A stretch of 51,939 bases of DNA from Streptomyces sp. S3(2020) (GTDB lineage Bacteria; Actinomycetota; Actinomycetes; Streptomycetales; Streptomycetaceae), in assembly GCF_013044505.1 (NCBI RefSeq), contig NZ_JABERD010000056.1:1-51939 (forward strand). The letters are read 5' to 3'. Shown piece after piece: positions 44,901 to 51,939 of the stretch. Within the stretch, counting starts at the first letter, position 1, and each line of letters starts with the position of its first letter. Made by a program: the position numbers and the translations under genes. Under the pieces are notes generated by a model, which was given only the letters and a program-made list of their open reading frames with translations, was not told where the DNA came from and did no database searches.

Positions 44901-45007
44901 GCCCAGGTGGCCAGAGTGGTGAAGTACGGGCGTGCCACGAACAGCACCACCGCCACGACGGTGACACCGGCCGCGGAACCCAGAAGAGTCTGGATCTGTC
45001 CGCTCAC
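41909..45007 (-). CDS. NACHT-domain NTPase with N-terminal and C-terminal membrane segments
   Basis: 1032 aa. One membrane segment at residues about 12-28, then a NACHT NTPase: Walker A LLGEPGAGKT (122-131), Walker B RVFFDGLDEVGSEEF (196-210) and SCRTAAY (sensor region). A long helical middle (about 430-760) follows that could be HEAT-like repeats. Four more membrane segments are near the end (about residues 870-1010). NACHT proteins are STAND-type switches; bacterial ones include antiphage effectors. Starts at GTG 45005-45007 with no ribosome site; TAGCCT six bases upstream could give a leaderless message. It is 71 bases after glgX and 80 before the sulfatase, same strand. Defence role is inference. 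Confidence 0.85.
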   Translation of the reverse strand: MSGQIQTLLGSAAGVTVVAVVLFVARPYFTTLATWAAQATPHAVRRLYRRLRPVGGRRLKRYRDQVRVECANVRIGLSPADRDGDGGRPPGLRDVYVPLQCERGGGRCDAAGLLRGHRRTVLLGEPGAGKTLLLKHEMLEWADGGDDKVVPVIVELHASNRRKDPFEELITEKFQQAGIATAAEMVERRLDSGGLRVFFDGLDEVGSEEFERVVRELHDFAVRHPDCDMVVSCRTAAYDQQLQGVFDQEIRVAEFDDASILRFLAKWPHLADQVTAARIFQALQDDPELMVLARSPLMLTLIAYLQSGDRPESVGPLPNSRARFYDMAVAHLLDRDRLLNRSEAIGTYHAGRKTLVLQRLALRQLSESSARGDQQEITREQFESVVEELLPGFDLDRSPHLQGMLREIVGRSELIKDIDRGRHYQFTHLTLLEYLAACELRADEHTLMHHYRRDPKPWRETVRMWCAVTRGSCTRVVREVFEDADMWRKVLALQCLADAVHIEEELAEEILTFFLDGLGAPGDQHDHIAKGLGTLAASNSPRGRRVLAALVGTAQGPASARRTAALRALTVSGRQEAARALAGQQDDEARTALQAMGDVAVSSLARRAELGEMWAVRSLRAVGTPTAAVQLAGLLWSGHPVVFPVARAAAWNLAALMSSPDVRDALSEWTAPPDLPRDQQYGWIWSGLPYTGTLRVVAARVAWLMDCGRLDGHPASDLASDMEPAGGVTTVHPHIGIPLFACARFRWARLPSGDATWQEVDSGVNLAWETLELPSHVSARGPLLDRRRLCDFAFKSPAAPSGRGRQALEPLRDVLLRIHGVPPTQQAVLRALPWAVQVELVRIRFGDPAHRFDTRLRHSAQDLRTQWCQIQEQPDPPRALKAMAWAAGGLLTLLVAGTGGTRIVSQMFGWHPFGLGSWGPSDLAKVVFLLFLIAAATVVFGSRRHAWEDRGGDEVVDQLGIVVGTVLLSSLLWVAIDTGKELMGSWQVPLLIAAVLTGCCAISLQWTSRINKKRNNLLRAAFSAQPDLAQNR

Positions 45008-45078
45008 GGAGCGAGGCTACCGGCTGGGCCGCACCCCATGAACGGCTTTGCGCACGACGGCAGTTGAGACCTCACCGC

Positions 45079-47319
45079 CTACCCCGCCACCCTCAGCAGC
45101 AGCACCGCCCGGGCCGGCACCGTGATCGCCGTCCCCGCCCGATGCACCACCTGCGGCTCCTCCGCCTGGGACTCCCGGGCCGTGTCGACCACCACCTCGT
45201 AGCGTTCCGCCCACGGAGGCGCCGGCAGGGCGAAGCTCGTCGGGCGGTCCCCGGCGTGCAGGACGGCGAGGAAGCTGTCGTCGACGATCGGGGCACCCCG
45301 TTCGTCGCGGCCCGGGATGTCACGGCCGGACAGATACATGCCGAGGGTGGCCGCCGGCGCGTACCAGTCCCGTTCCGTCATCTCCGTGCCCCGCGCGGTG
45401 AACCAGGCCAGGTCCCGCAGCCCGTCCGCGGAGTGCGCCCGTCCGGAGAAGAAGGCCCGGCGGCGCAGGACCGGATGCCGGTGCCGTAGCGCGATGAGCC
45501 TCGACGTCAGGTCGAACAGGGCCTTCCAGCCCGGCTGTTCCAGCAGCTCCCAGTCCAGCCAGCTGATCTCGTTGTCCTGGCAGTACGCGTTGTTGTTGCC
45601 GCGCTGGGTGCGCCCCAGCTCGTCGCCGGCGACCAGCATCGGCACGCCCGTCGACAGCAGCAGGGTGGTCAGCAGGTTCCTCAACTGCCGTCGCCTGAGC
45701 CCCCGTACCCGCTCGTCGTCGGTCTCGCCCTCCGTCCCGCAGTTCCACGACCGGTTGTCGTCCGAACCGTCCCGGTTGCCCTCGCCGTTCGCCTCGTTGT
45801 GCTTGCGCTCGTACGACACCATGTCCCGCAGGGTGAAACCGTCGTGCGCGGTCACGAAGTTGACCGAGGCGTACGGCCGCCGGCCGCCCCAGGCGTAGAG
45901 GTCGCTGGACCCCGACAGGCGGTAGCCGAGATCCCGTACGTCCGGCAGCGCGCCCCGCCAGAAGTCCCGCACGGCGTTGCGGTACCGGTCGTTCCACTCC
46001 GTCCACAGCGGCGGGAAGGCCCCCACCTGGTAGCCGCCCGACCCCACGTCCCACGGCTCCGCGATCAGCTTCACCCGCCGCAGCACCGGATCCTGGGCGA
46101 TCACCGCCAGGAACGGCGACAGCATGTCGACGTCGTGCATCGAGCGGGCCAGCGCGGCGGCCAGGTCGAAGCGGAAGCCGTCGACGCCCATCTCCGTGAC
46201 CCAGTAGCGGAGCGAGTCCGTGATGAGCCTCAGCACATGCGGCTGCACCACATGCAGCGTGTTGCCGCAGCCCGTGTAGTCGGCGTACTTCCGCGCGTCC
46301 GACTGCAACCGGTAGTAGCCCCGGTTGTCGATGCCCTTCAGCGACAGCGTCGGGCCCAACTCGCCCGCCTCCGCCGTGTGGTTGTAGACCACGTCGAGGA
46401 TGACCTCGATCCCGGCCGCGTGCAGCGCGCGCACCATGCGCTTGAACTCGCCGACCTGCTGCCCGGTCGTACCGGAGGCGGCGTAGCCGGCGTGCGGGGC
46501 GAAGTAGCCGATGGAGTTGTAGCCCCAGTAGTTCCTCAGGCCCCGCCGCAACAGGTGGTCCTCGTGGGCGAACTGGTGGACGGGGAGCAGCTCCACCGCC
46601 GTGACGCCCAGCTTCACCAGGTGTTCCACGGCCGCCGGATGCGCCAGCCCGGCGTAGGTCCCGCGCAGTTCCTCGGGTATCCCCGGGTGCAGCTTCGTGA
46701 AGCCGCGCACGTGCAGCTCGTAGATGACGGAGTCCGCCCACGGTGTCTTCGGCCGGCGGTCGTCCTCCCACTCGTCGTCGGGCGCGTCGTCGTGGACGAC
46801 GACCCCCTTGGGGACGTACGGCGCCGAGTCCCGGTCGTCGCGGACGGTGTCGGCGACCTGCTGCTGCGGCCAGTCGCGGACATGGCCGTACACCTCGGGC
46901 GGCAGACCGAAGTCGCCGTCCACCGCGCGCGCGTACGGGTCCAGGAGCAGCTTCGCCGGGTTCCAGCGGCCGCCGGTCCACGGGTCCCAGCGGCCGTGCA
47001 CCCGATAGCCGTATCGCTGCCCGGGCATCACGCCCGGCACGAACCCGTGCCAGATCTCGTGCGTCAGCTCGGTCAGCCGCGCCCGCGTCTCCTTGCCCCG
47101 CTCGTCGAAGAGACACAGCTCGACCCCTTCGGCCCCGCCCGCCCACAGCGCGAAGTTGGTGCCCGCGACACCGTCGGGGCCCACCCGGAACCGGGACCCG
47201 AGCGGCGTCGGCGCGCCCGGCCACACGGGGACCGGCGGCGCGGCAGGTCGTACGCCATTGACGACGGCAGCCGGCAGCTGCTCCTCGGCCACCGCCTTCT
47301 GCTCGGCTGCGCTGGACAC
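45079..47319 (-). CDS. glgX: Glycogen debranching enzyme GlgX
   Basis: Hydrolyses alpha-1,6 links in phosphorylase-trimmed glycogen. 746 aa from GTG 47319, which has GGGAGG exactly six bases upstream; the ATG at 47340 has no ribosome site. CBM48 domain with RFRVGPDGVAGTNFALWAGG, then a GH13 subfamily 11 barrel: DVVYNHTAEAGE, nucleophile Asp in GFRFDLAAAL, Glu in LIAEPWDVG, and FVTAHDGFTLRDMV. It is about 20 kb away from glgP, but both degrade the same polymer. Divergent from a transpeptidase gene. Confidence 0.95.
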   Translation of the reverse strand: MSSAAEQKAVAEEQLPAAVVNGVRPAAPPVPVWPGAPTPLGSRFRVGPDGVAGTNFALWAGGAEGVELCLFDERGKETRARLTELTHEIWHGFVPGVMPGQRYGYRVHGRWDPWTGGRWNPAKLLLDPYARAVDGDFGLPPEVYGHVRDWPQQQVADTVRDDRDSAPYVPKGVVVHDDAPDDEWEDDRRPKTPWADSVIYELHVRGFTKLHPGIPEELRGTYAGLAHPAAVEHLVKLGVTAVELLPVHQFAHEDHLLRRGLRNYWGYNSIGYFAPHAGYAASGTTGQQVGEFKRMVRALHAAGIEVILDVVYNHTAEAGELGPTLSLKGIDNRGYYRLQSDARKYADYTGCGNTLHVVQPHVLRLITDSLRYWVTEMGVDGFRFDLAAALARSMHDVDMLSPFLAVIAQDPVLRRVKLIAEPWDVGSGGYQVGAFPPLWTEWNDRYRNAVRDFWRGALPDVRDLGYRLSGSSDLYAWGGRRPYASVNFVTAHDGFTLRDMVSYERKHNEANGEGNRDGSDDNRSWNCGTEGETDDERVRGLRRRQLRNLLTTLLLSTGVPMLVAGDELGRTQRGNNNAYCQDNEISWLDWELLEQPGWKALFDLTSRLIALRHRHPVLRRRAFFSGRAHSADGLRDLAWFTARGTEMTERDWYAPAATLGMYLSGRDIPGRDERGAPIVDDSFLAVLHAGDRPTSFALPAPPWAERYEVVVDTARESQAEEPQVVHRAGTAITVPARAVLLLRVAG

Positions 47320-47470
47320 CTGAGGCCTCCCACGGCTCATGGAACGACGTCAAAAAGGGCGCACGGCATCCCGGCCGCGGCTCCCCGTCGCGTCGTCCTC
47401 CCCACTGTTCTGCCCAGAGCCGGGCTCGCACTCACGTTTCCCCAGGGCGTGCCCGATCGTTGGGCCCCGC

Positions 47471-48691
47471 GTGAGGCACGTACAAGGGCGCGCTCGGCGC
47501 GCAGGGGCCGCACTGGCCGCCGTACTGACATGGGCCGGGCTGCTGTCCGGCTGCACTTCCGGAGCCACGGGAGGGATCGATCTCGGCGGGCTGGGCAAGC
47601 CTCCCGCACCCGAGGACGTCATCCGCGTCCTGCCCGACGACGGCAGCAAGGGAGTCCGGCAGGACAGCAGATTCCGCGTCCGCGTGCCCAGCGGGCGGCT
47701 GGAGTCGGTGAAGGTCGTCAAGTCGCAGGACGCGCAGGACACCCCGGTGCCCGGGCACGTCTCCGACGACGGCCTGCGCTGGGAACCCGACGAGGCGCGG
47801 CTGGCGCTCGCCGCGAAGTACACCGTCGACGTGGTGGCCCTGGACGGCCACGGGCGCCGCTCCGCCCGGCACACCACCTTCACCACGTACGTTCCCGACG
47901 AGCGCTTCATCGGATACGTCAGCCCGGAGAACCGCTCCACGGTCGGCACCGGAATGATCGTCTCCCTGGAGTTCAACCGGGAGATCGAGAACCGGTCCGC
48001 CGTCGAACGCGCCGTCCACGTCACGTCCAAGCCGCCCGTCGAGATCCGCCCGCACTGGTTCGGCAAGGGCCGCCTCGACTTCCGCCCCGAGCGCTACTGG
48101 AGGCCCGGCACCCAGGTCACCGTCGCGCTCAGGCTGCGGGACGTGGAAGGGGCGCCCGGGGTCTACGGGTTGCAGTACAAGACGTTCTCCTTCACCGTCG
48201 GCCGCAGCCAGGTCTCCCTGGTCGACGCCGCCAGGCACACCATGCAGGTGAGGCGCGACGGCGAGCTGCTCGCGACCGTGCCGATCACCGCCGGTGCCCC
48301 GAGGACGACCACGTACAACGGCAAGATGGTCGTCTCCGAGATGCTAGAAGTGACCCGTATGAACAGCCGCACGGTCGGCTTCGGCGGCGAGTACGACATC
48401 CCGGACGTCCCGCACGCCATGCGCCTGACCGACTCGGGCACCTTCCTGCACGGCAACTACTGGGCGCCGGACGCCCCCGGCAAGGTCAATGTCAGCCACG
48501 GCTGTGTGGGCCTGAGGGATGTGAAGGGGGGCGGTTCGGACACCCCGGCGGGCTGGTTCTTCGACCGCAGCCTCATCGGGGACGTCGTGGAGGTCGTCCA
48601 CAGCAATGACAAAAAGGTCGCTCCTGACAACGGACTCGGAGGGTGGAATATGGGCTGGAAGGAGTGGAAGGCGGGCAGCGCGGTGAAGTAA
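47471..48691 (+). CDS. L,D-transpeptidase lipoprotein (first of two paralogues)
   Basis: 406 aa. Lipobox at LLSGC (Cys about 26), then two Ig-like domains (about 40-260) and a YkuD catalytic domain with HGNYW and SHGCVGLRD (nucleophile Cys). It makes 3-3 cross-links in peptidoglycan from the outer face of the membrane. The start GTG 47471 was chosen because it begins the signal peptide; the frame extends to ATG 47339 but that would add a non-signal stretch overlapping the divergent glgX start. Close in sequence to the next gene, so a tandem duplication. Confidence 0.9.
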   Translation: MRHVQGRARRAGAALAAVLTWAGLLSGCTSGATGGIDLGGLGKPPAPEDVIRVLPDDGSKGVRQDSRFRVRVPSGRLESVKVVKSQDAQDTPVPGHVSDDGLRWEPDEARLALAAKYTVDVVALDGHGRRSARHTTFTTYVPDERFIGYVSPENRSTVGTGMIVSLEFNREIENRSAVERAVHVTSKPPVEIRPHWFGKGRLDFRPERYWRPGTQVTVALRLRDVEGAPGVYGLQYKTFSFTVGRSQVSLVDAARHTMQVRRDGELLATVPITAGAPRTTTYNGKMVVSEMLEVTRMNSRTVGFGGEYDIPDVPHAMRLTDSGTFLHGNYWAPDAPGKVNVSHGCVGLRDVKGGGSDTPAGWFFDRSLIGDVVEVVHSNDKKVAPDNGLGGWNMGWKEWKAGSAVK

Positions 48692-48856
48692 CCAGGTGGG
48701 GGCGGGGTCGGGCCCCGGTCGGGCGGGCGCAGTTGGGACCGAACGGTGACAATCGCCCCCGCCGACGGGTCTGATCTTGCGGTTAATATCGCCGGACGCG
48801 CGGGACGCGCAGGGGTTGCGGGCCTGGGACCGGGCCCGGCGAGGGGAGAAAAGATC

Positions 48857-50110
48857 TTGAACGTGCGACCGATATCGGGGGCGTCGGTTGACGCACGCGG
48901 GCGTGGCCGCAGGCGGATGGCGGCGCTTGTGCTGGGGGTCGTGCTGACCGCCGTCACCGCGTGCGGGGGAGGCGGCGGGGGCTCGGACGCCAAGCCGGGG
49001 GCCGGAGAGAGCAAGAACGCCGGGGATTCCGCTTCCGCGCAGAGCAAGCAGTCGGTGGCCGTCGTGTCCATCGCCCCCAAGGACGGCGCCAAGTCCGTCG
49101 AGACCAGCGGGGCCCTCAAGATCGGCGCCGACAAGGGCAAGCTGACCACGGTCGAGGTCAAGGACTCCAAGGGCGAGAAGATCGACGGCGCGATATCCGC
49201 CGACGGCGCCTCCTGGACGCCGTCCAGCCATCTGGCCGCCGCCACCAAGTACACGGTGCACGCGGTCGCCAAGGACTCCGAGGGCCGTGAGGCCGCCGAG
49301 GACTCCAGCTTCACCACGCTGACGCCGAAGAACACCTTCATCGGCACCTTCACGCCCGAGGACGGCTCCAAGGTCGGCGTCGGAATGCCCTTCTCCATCC
49401 GCTTCACCCGGGGCATCACCAAGCCCGAGGACGTCGAGAAGGCCATCACGATCAAGACCGAGCCGGCCGTCGAGGTCGCGGGTCACTGGTTCGGCAACGA
49501 CCGGCTGGACTTCCGCCCCGAGGACTACTGGAAGGCCGGCACCAAGGTCACCGTCGAGCTGAACCTGGACGGCGTCGAGGGCCGCAGCGGCGTCTACGGC
49601 AAGCAGTCCAAGACCGTGTCCTTCACCGTCGGCCGCAGCCAGGTCTCCATCGTGGACGCCAAGAAGCACACGATGAAGGTCATGCGGGACGGCAAGCTCT
49701 ACAAGACCATCCCGGTCACGACCGGCAAGCCCGGCTACGCCACGTGGAACGGCCAGATGGTCATCAGCGAGAAGTTCACGGTGACCCGGATGAACGGCGA
49801 CACCGTCGGCTACGACGGCGAGTACGACATCAAGGACGTCCCGCACGCCATGCGGCTGACCAACTCCGGCACCTTCGTGCACGGCAACTACTGGGGCGGC
49901 GGCGCCTTCGGCAACTACAACGCCAGCCACGGCTGCATCGGTCTGCGCGATGTCCGCGGCGGCTACGACAGTTCGGTGCCGGCCGCGTGGTTCTTCAACA
50001 ACTCCATGGTCGGTGACGTGGTGACCGTGAAGAACTCCACCGACCCGACGGTCGACCCGGCCAACGGCCTCAACGGCTGGAACCTGTCCTGGGCGGAGTG
50101 GAAGAAGTAG
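48857..50110 (+). CDS. L,D-transpeptidase lipoprotein (second paralogue)
   Basis: 417 aa. Starts at TTG 48857, eight bases after GGGGAG; GTG 48863 is an alternative. Lipobox VTAC (Cys about 36) followed by a Gly-rich linker, Ig-like domains and a YkuD domain with VHGNYW and SHGCIGLRD. The C terminus (GLNGWNLSWAEWKK) mirrors its neighbour's GLGGWNMGWKEWK. It has its own promoter region (TAATAT at 48784-48789 could be a -10) and a strong terminator. Builds 3-3 peptidoglycan cross-links, important in polar-growing actinobacteria. Confidence 0.93.
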   Translation: MNVRPISGASVDARGRGRRRMAALVLGVVLTAVTACGGGGGGSDAKPGAGESKNAGDSASAQSKQSVAVVSIAPKDGAKSVETSGALKIGADKGKLTTVEVKDSKGEKIDGAISADGASWTPSSHLAAATKYTVHAVAKDSEGREAAEDSSFTTLTPKNTFIGTFTPEDGSKVGVGMPFSIRFTRGITKPEDVEKAITIKTEPAVEVAGHWFGNDRLDFRPEDYWKAGTKVTVELNLDGVEGRSGVYGKQSKTVSFTVGRSQVSIVDAKKHTMKVMRDGKLYKTIPVTTGKPGYATWNGQMVISEKFTVTRMNGDTVGYDGEYDIKDVPHAMRLTNSGTFVHGNYWGGGAFGNYNASHGCIGLRDVRGGYDSSVPAAWFFNNSMVGDVVTVKNSTDPTVDPANGLNGWNLSWAEWKK

Positions 50111-50128
50111 CGGTTCGTACGACGACGG

Positions 50129-50160
50129 CGGCCCCGGTGTGAGACATCGCACCGGGGCCG
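50129..50160 (+). terminator. Terminator after the second L,D-transpeptidase
   Basis: CGGCCCCGGTG (50129-50139) pairs perfectly with CACCGGGGCCG (50150-50160), followed by TTGTCGTT. Confidence 0.88.
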
Positions 50161-50189
50161 TTGTCGTTAGTCGCCGTTAACCTTCCCTC

Positions 50190-50957
50190 ATGACCGTGAC
50201 TCTCGAAGTGGCCGACGGAGTCGGCACGATTCGCCTCGACCGCCCGCCCATGAACGCGCTGGACATCGCCGTCCAGGACCGGCTCAAGGAGCTCGCCGAG
50301 GAGGCCGCGCGGCGCGAGGACGTGCGGGCCGTGGTGCTCTACGGCGGGGAGAAGGTGTTCGCGGCGGGCGCGGACATCAAGGAGATGCAGGCCATGGACC
50401 ACACGGCGATGGTCCTGCGCGCCCGCGCCCTCCAGGACTCCTTCACGGCGGTGGCCCGCATCCCCAAGCCGGTCGTCGCGGCCGTCACCGGCTACGCCCT
50501 GGGCGGCGGTTGCGAACTGGCGCTGTGCGCGGACTTCCGTATCGTCGCCGACAACGCCAAGCTGGGCCAGCCCGAGATCCTGCTCGGCCTGATCCCGGGC
50601 GCCGGCGGCACCCAGCGTCTCGCCCGGCTCATCGGCCCGTCCAAGGCGAAGGACCTCATCTTCACCGGCCGGATGGTCAAGGCCGACGAGGCCGAGAGGC
50701 TGGGCCTGGCGGACCGGGTCGTCCCGGCCGCCGACGTGTACACCGAGGCGCACGCCTGGGCGGCGCGGCTCGCACAGGGCCCGGCGATCGCGCTGCGCGC
50801 CGCGAAGGAGTCCATCGACACCGGACTGGAGACCGACATCGACACCGGACTGGCCGTCGAACGGAACTGGTTCGCGGGCCTGTTCGCCACCGCGGACCGC
50901 GAGACGGGTATGCGCAGCTTCGTCGAGGAAGGCCCTGGCAAGGCCAAGTTCCTGTGA
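50190..50957 (+). CDS. Enoyl-CoA hydratase/isomerase-family protein (crotonase)
   Basis: 255-aa cytoplasmic enzyme that hydrates trans-2-enoyl-CoA, in fatty-acid or amino-acid breakdown. Crotonase signature is clear: FAAGADIKEM (oxyanion hole), ALGGGCELALCADFRI, and QPEILLGLIPGAGGTQRL with the catalytic Glu. A second catalytic Glu is less clear. It starts at ATG 50190 only 29 bases after the preceding terminator. TTAACCT lies nine bases upstream as a possible -10, so it may be leaderless. No partner beta-oxidation genes are next to it. Substrate not known. Confidence 0.92.
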   Translation: MTVTLEVADGVGTIRLDRPPMNALDIAVQDRLKELAEEAARREDVRAVVLYGGEKVFAAGADIKEMQAMDHTAMVLRARALQDSFTAVARIPKPVVAAVTGYALGGGCELALCADFRIVADNAKLGQPEILLGLIPGAGGTQRLARLIGPSKAKDLIFTGRMVKADEAERLGLADRVVPAADVYTEAHAWAARLAQGPAIALRAAKESIDTGLETDIDTGLAVERNWFAGLFATADRETGMRSFVEEGPGKAKFL

Positions 50958-51245
50958 GGAAACTCCTGAGGAAAGTCGCCTGAACCACTTGCTGTTGACG
51001 GGATGTCTGATCCGGGTCCCTCGATGGGGCGGTTTTATGGGAGCCTTAAGGCAACCTTAAGTCTGCCTTGTCGAGGGAGTCCTGGATTGCCCCCAGTCGA
51101 GCCTTCTCCGCAGGTCAGAGGGGCTTCAGCAAGCCCTGAAATGCCTTTGGCATATGCCGATCGGAACCGGCGGAATGGTGGATTCCGGGGGGCGTATTCC
51201 GTAGAGACGGCCCCGGAGGGCGTCCGGTGCGGCCATGATGGGGGC
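50958..51245. promoter_or_regulatory. 288-nt intergenic region with palindromes
   Basis: Comparatively AT-rich. Contains CTTAAGG-CAA-CCTTAAG (51045-51061), a perfect 7+7 inverted repeat; GGGCTT-CAGC-AAGCCC (51121-51136), a small hairpin; and GGCATATGCC (51149-51158). The first looks like a regulator site for the downstream ATP-binding protein gene. I see no gene here. Confidence 0.5.
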
Positions 51246-51749
51246 ATGGCGGGGCTGGACGGTATCGAACAGCCGCGGGGACACGGCCGTGCGACCGCGG
51301 CGCGGTGGTCGCCCACGGTCGAGGACGAACACGCGCTCAAGGCGCTGGAGTTGTTCGGCAACCCGACGGAGGCGGAGGTTCCGCTGCCCTCGCGTCCCGA
51401 GTCCGCGGCGGCCGCGCGGCGGCTGACCCAGGTCGTGGTCCTGCGCCAGTGGGGGCTCACCCCGAAGATGACCGAGGACGCGGTCTTACTCGTCTCCGAG
51501 CTCGTGGGCAACGCGGTGCGTCATACGGGGGCCCGGGTCTTCGGGCTCCGGATGCGGCGTCGCCGTGGGTGGATCCGGGTCGAGGTGCGTGATCCCTCGC
51601 GTGGGTTGCCCTGTCTGATGCCGGTGCAGGAGATGGACATCAGCGGGCGGGGACTCTTCCTGGTGGACAAGCTGTCCGACCGGTGGGGAGTCGATCTGCT
51701 GCCCCGAGGGAAGACCACATGGTTCGAGATGAGGGTCGCGGACCGCTGA
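51246..51749 (+). CDS. ATP-binding protein, RsbW/SpoIIAB-like (HATPase_c_2)
   Basis: 167 aa, with a GHKL ATPase domain but no His phosphorylation domain: N box LLVSELVGNAVRHTG and G box GRGLFLVDKLSDRWG. This is the layout of the many Streptomyces regulatory ATPases (anti-sigma-factor-like kinases). No sigma factor or anti-anti-sigma partner is beside it, so its target is unknown. The start ATG 51246 is the best in-frame choice; the frame extending upstream runs through the palindromes. Confidence 0.85.
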   Translation: MAGLDGIEQPRGHGRATAARWSPTVEDEHALKALELFGNPTEAEVPLPSRPESAAAARRLTQVVVLRQWGLTPKMTEDAVLLVSELVGNAVRHTGARVFGLRMRRRRGWIRVEVRDPSRGLPCLMPVQEMDISGRGLFLVDKLSDRWGVDLLPRGKTTWFEMRVADR

Positions 51750-51805
51750 TCCGGTAGGGCCGTCGAACGGCTCAATCGCGAGTTTTCTCCCTCAATCCCC
51801 CTTAA

Positions 51806-51939
51806 ATGGGGCGGGTGACCACGACCGATCGTCGGACCGTGCTGCGTGCCAGCGCCGGGCTCGTCCTCGCCACCGGGTGTGCCACCAGTGGTGCCGTCGC
51901 CCACCCCGCCCACTCCCGCGCACCGGCCGAGCCGCCACC
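51806..51939 (+). CDS. N terminus of a probable lipoprotein (3' end outside window)
   Basis: About 44 codons. It begins with ATG 51806 or GTG 51815. Twin arginine (TDRRTVLRASAG) and a lipobox-like LATGC suggest a Tat-exported lipoprotein, followed by an Ala/Pro/His-rich linker. The catalytic part is off the end, so no function is offered. Confidence 0.6.
   Translation, partial: MGRVTTTDRRTVLRASAGLVLATGCATSGAVAHPAHSRAPAEPP

Noticed and set aside
47320..47340. ATG 47340 as the glgX start
   Set aside because: It has no ribosome site, whereas GTG 47319 has GGGAGG at ideal spacing.

Overview
The window is high-GC actinobacterial chromosome, almost certainly Streptomyces. Codon third positions are nearly all G or C, GTG/TTG starts and probable leaderless starts occur, many genes overlap as ATGA or GTGA, lipoproteins are abundant, and a complete GlgE-type alpha-glucan operon is present. 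I see no rRNA, tRNA, CRISPR array, transposase or phage genes. Most of the region reads as core chromosome, with one plausible accessory insert at about 40.4-45.0 kb.

Layout. 1-3.1 kb: a DcuS/CitA-type sensor kinase (cut by the window start) is divergent from a DctA-type C4-dicarboxylate carrier. 3.1-9.4 kb: small regulatory units, comprising a TetR regulator divergent from a lipoprotein with strong dyad operators between them, an unusual AAA ATPase, an epimerase/aldo-keto reductase pair divergent from an Lrp-type regulator, and a MerR-thioredoxin pair. 9.4-12.5 kb: a HelD-like helicase and a lipoprotein. 12.5-24.6 kb: the glycogen/trehalose block. glgE-treS-mak-glgB are on the minus strand, followed (to the right) by a secreted subtilisin-like protease and then glgP on the plus strand. 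24.6-29.2 kb: a DUF1990-like protein and two secreted M4 (thermolysin-like) proteases, the second with a C-terminal P domain. 29.5-36.7 kb: a four-gene operon of ABC exporter half-transporters that form two heterodimeric pairs by their complementary degenerate motifs. 36.9-40.4 kb: a DrrA/DrrB-type ABC transporter followed by a NarL-type two-component system. 40.4-45.0 kb: a Tat-exported sulfatase and a 1032-residue membrane-anchored NACHT NTPase. 45.1-47.3 kb: glgX. 47.5-50.1 kb: two paralogous L,D-transpeptidase lipoproteins. 50.2-51.9 kb: an enoyl-CoA hydratase, an RsbW-like ATP-binding protein and the start of another lipoprotein.

How the genes work together. TreS interconverts maltose and trehalose. 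Mak phosphorylates maltose to maltose 1-phosphate. GlgE uses that to extend alpha-1,4-glucan and GlgB adds alpha-1,6 branches. GlgP and GlgX take the polymer apart, so one 35-kb stretch carries both making and breaking of the glucan. The proteases and transpeptidases act outside the membrane. The ABC exporters and two-component system look like an envelope or drug-response module.

The most useful second looks are: a hairpin-rich element resembling a common Streptomyces intergenic repeat, lying in frame inside an ABC ATPase; the membrane NACHT protein beside a sulfatase; the histone-H1-like tail on GlgB; the complementary loss of ATP-site motifs in the exporters; and several strong palindromes in intergenic regions. 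I found no clear case of a wholly new multi-gene system. The NACHT gene is the best candidate for a defence function. All homology statements come from reading the sequence, without database searches.
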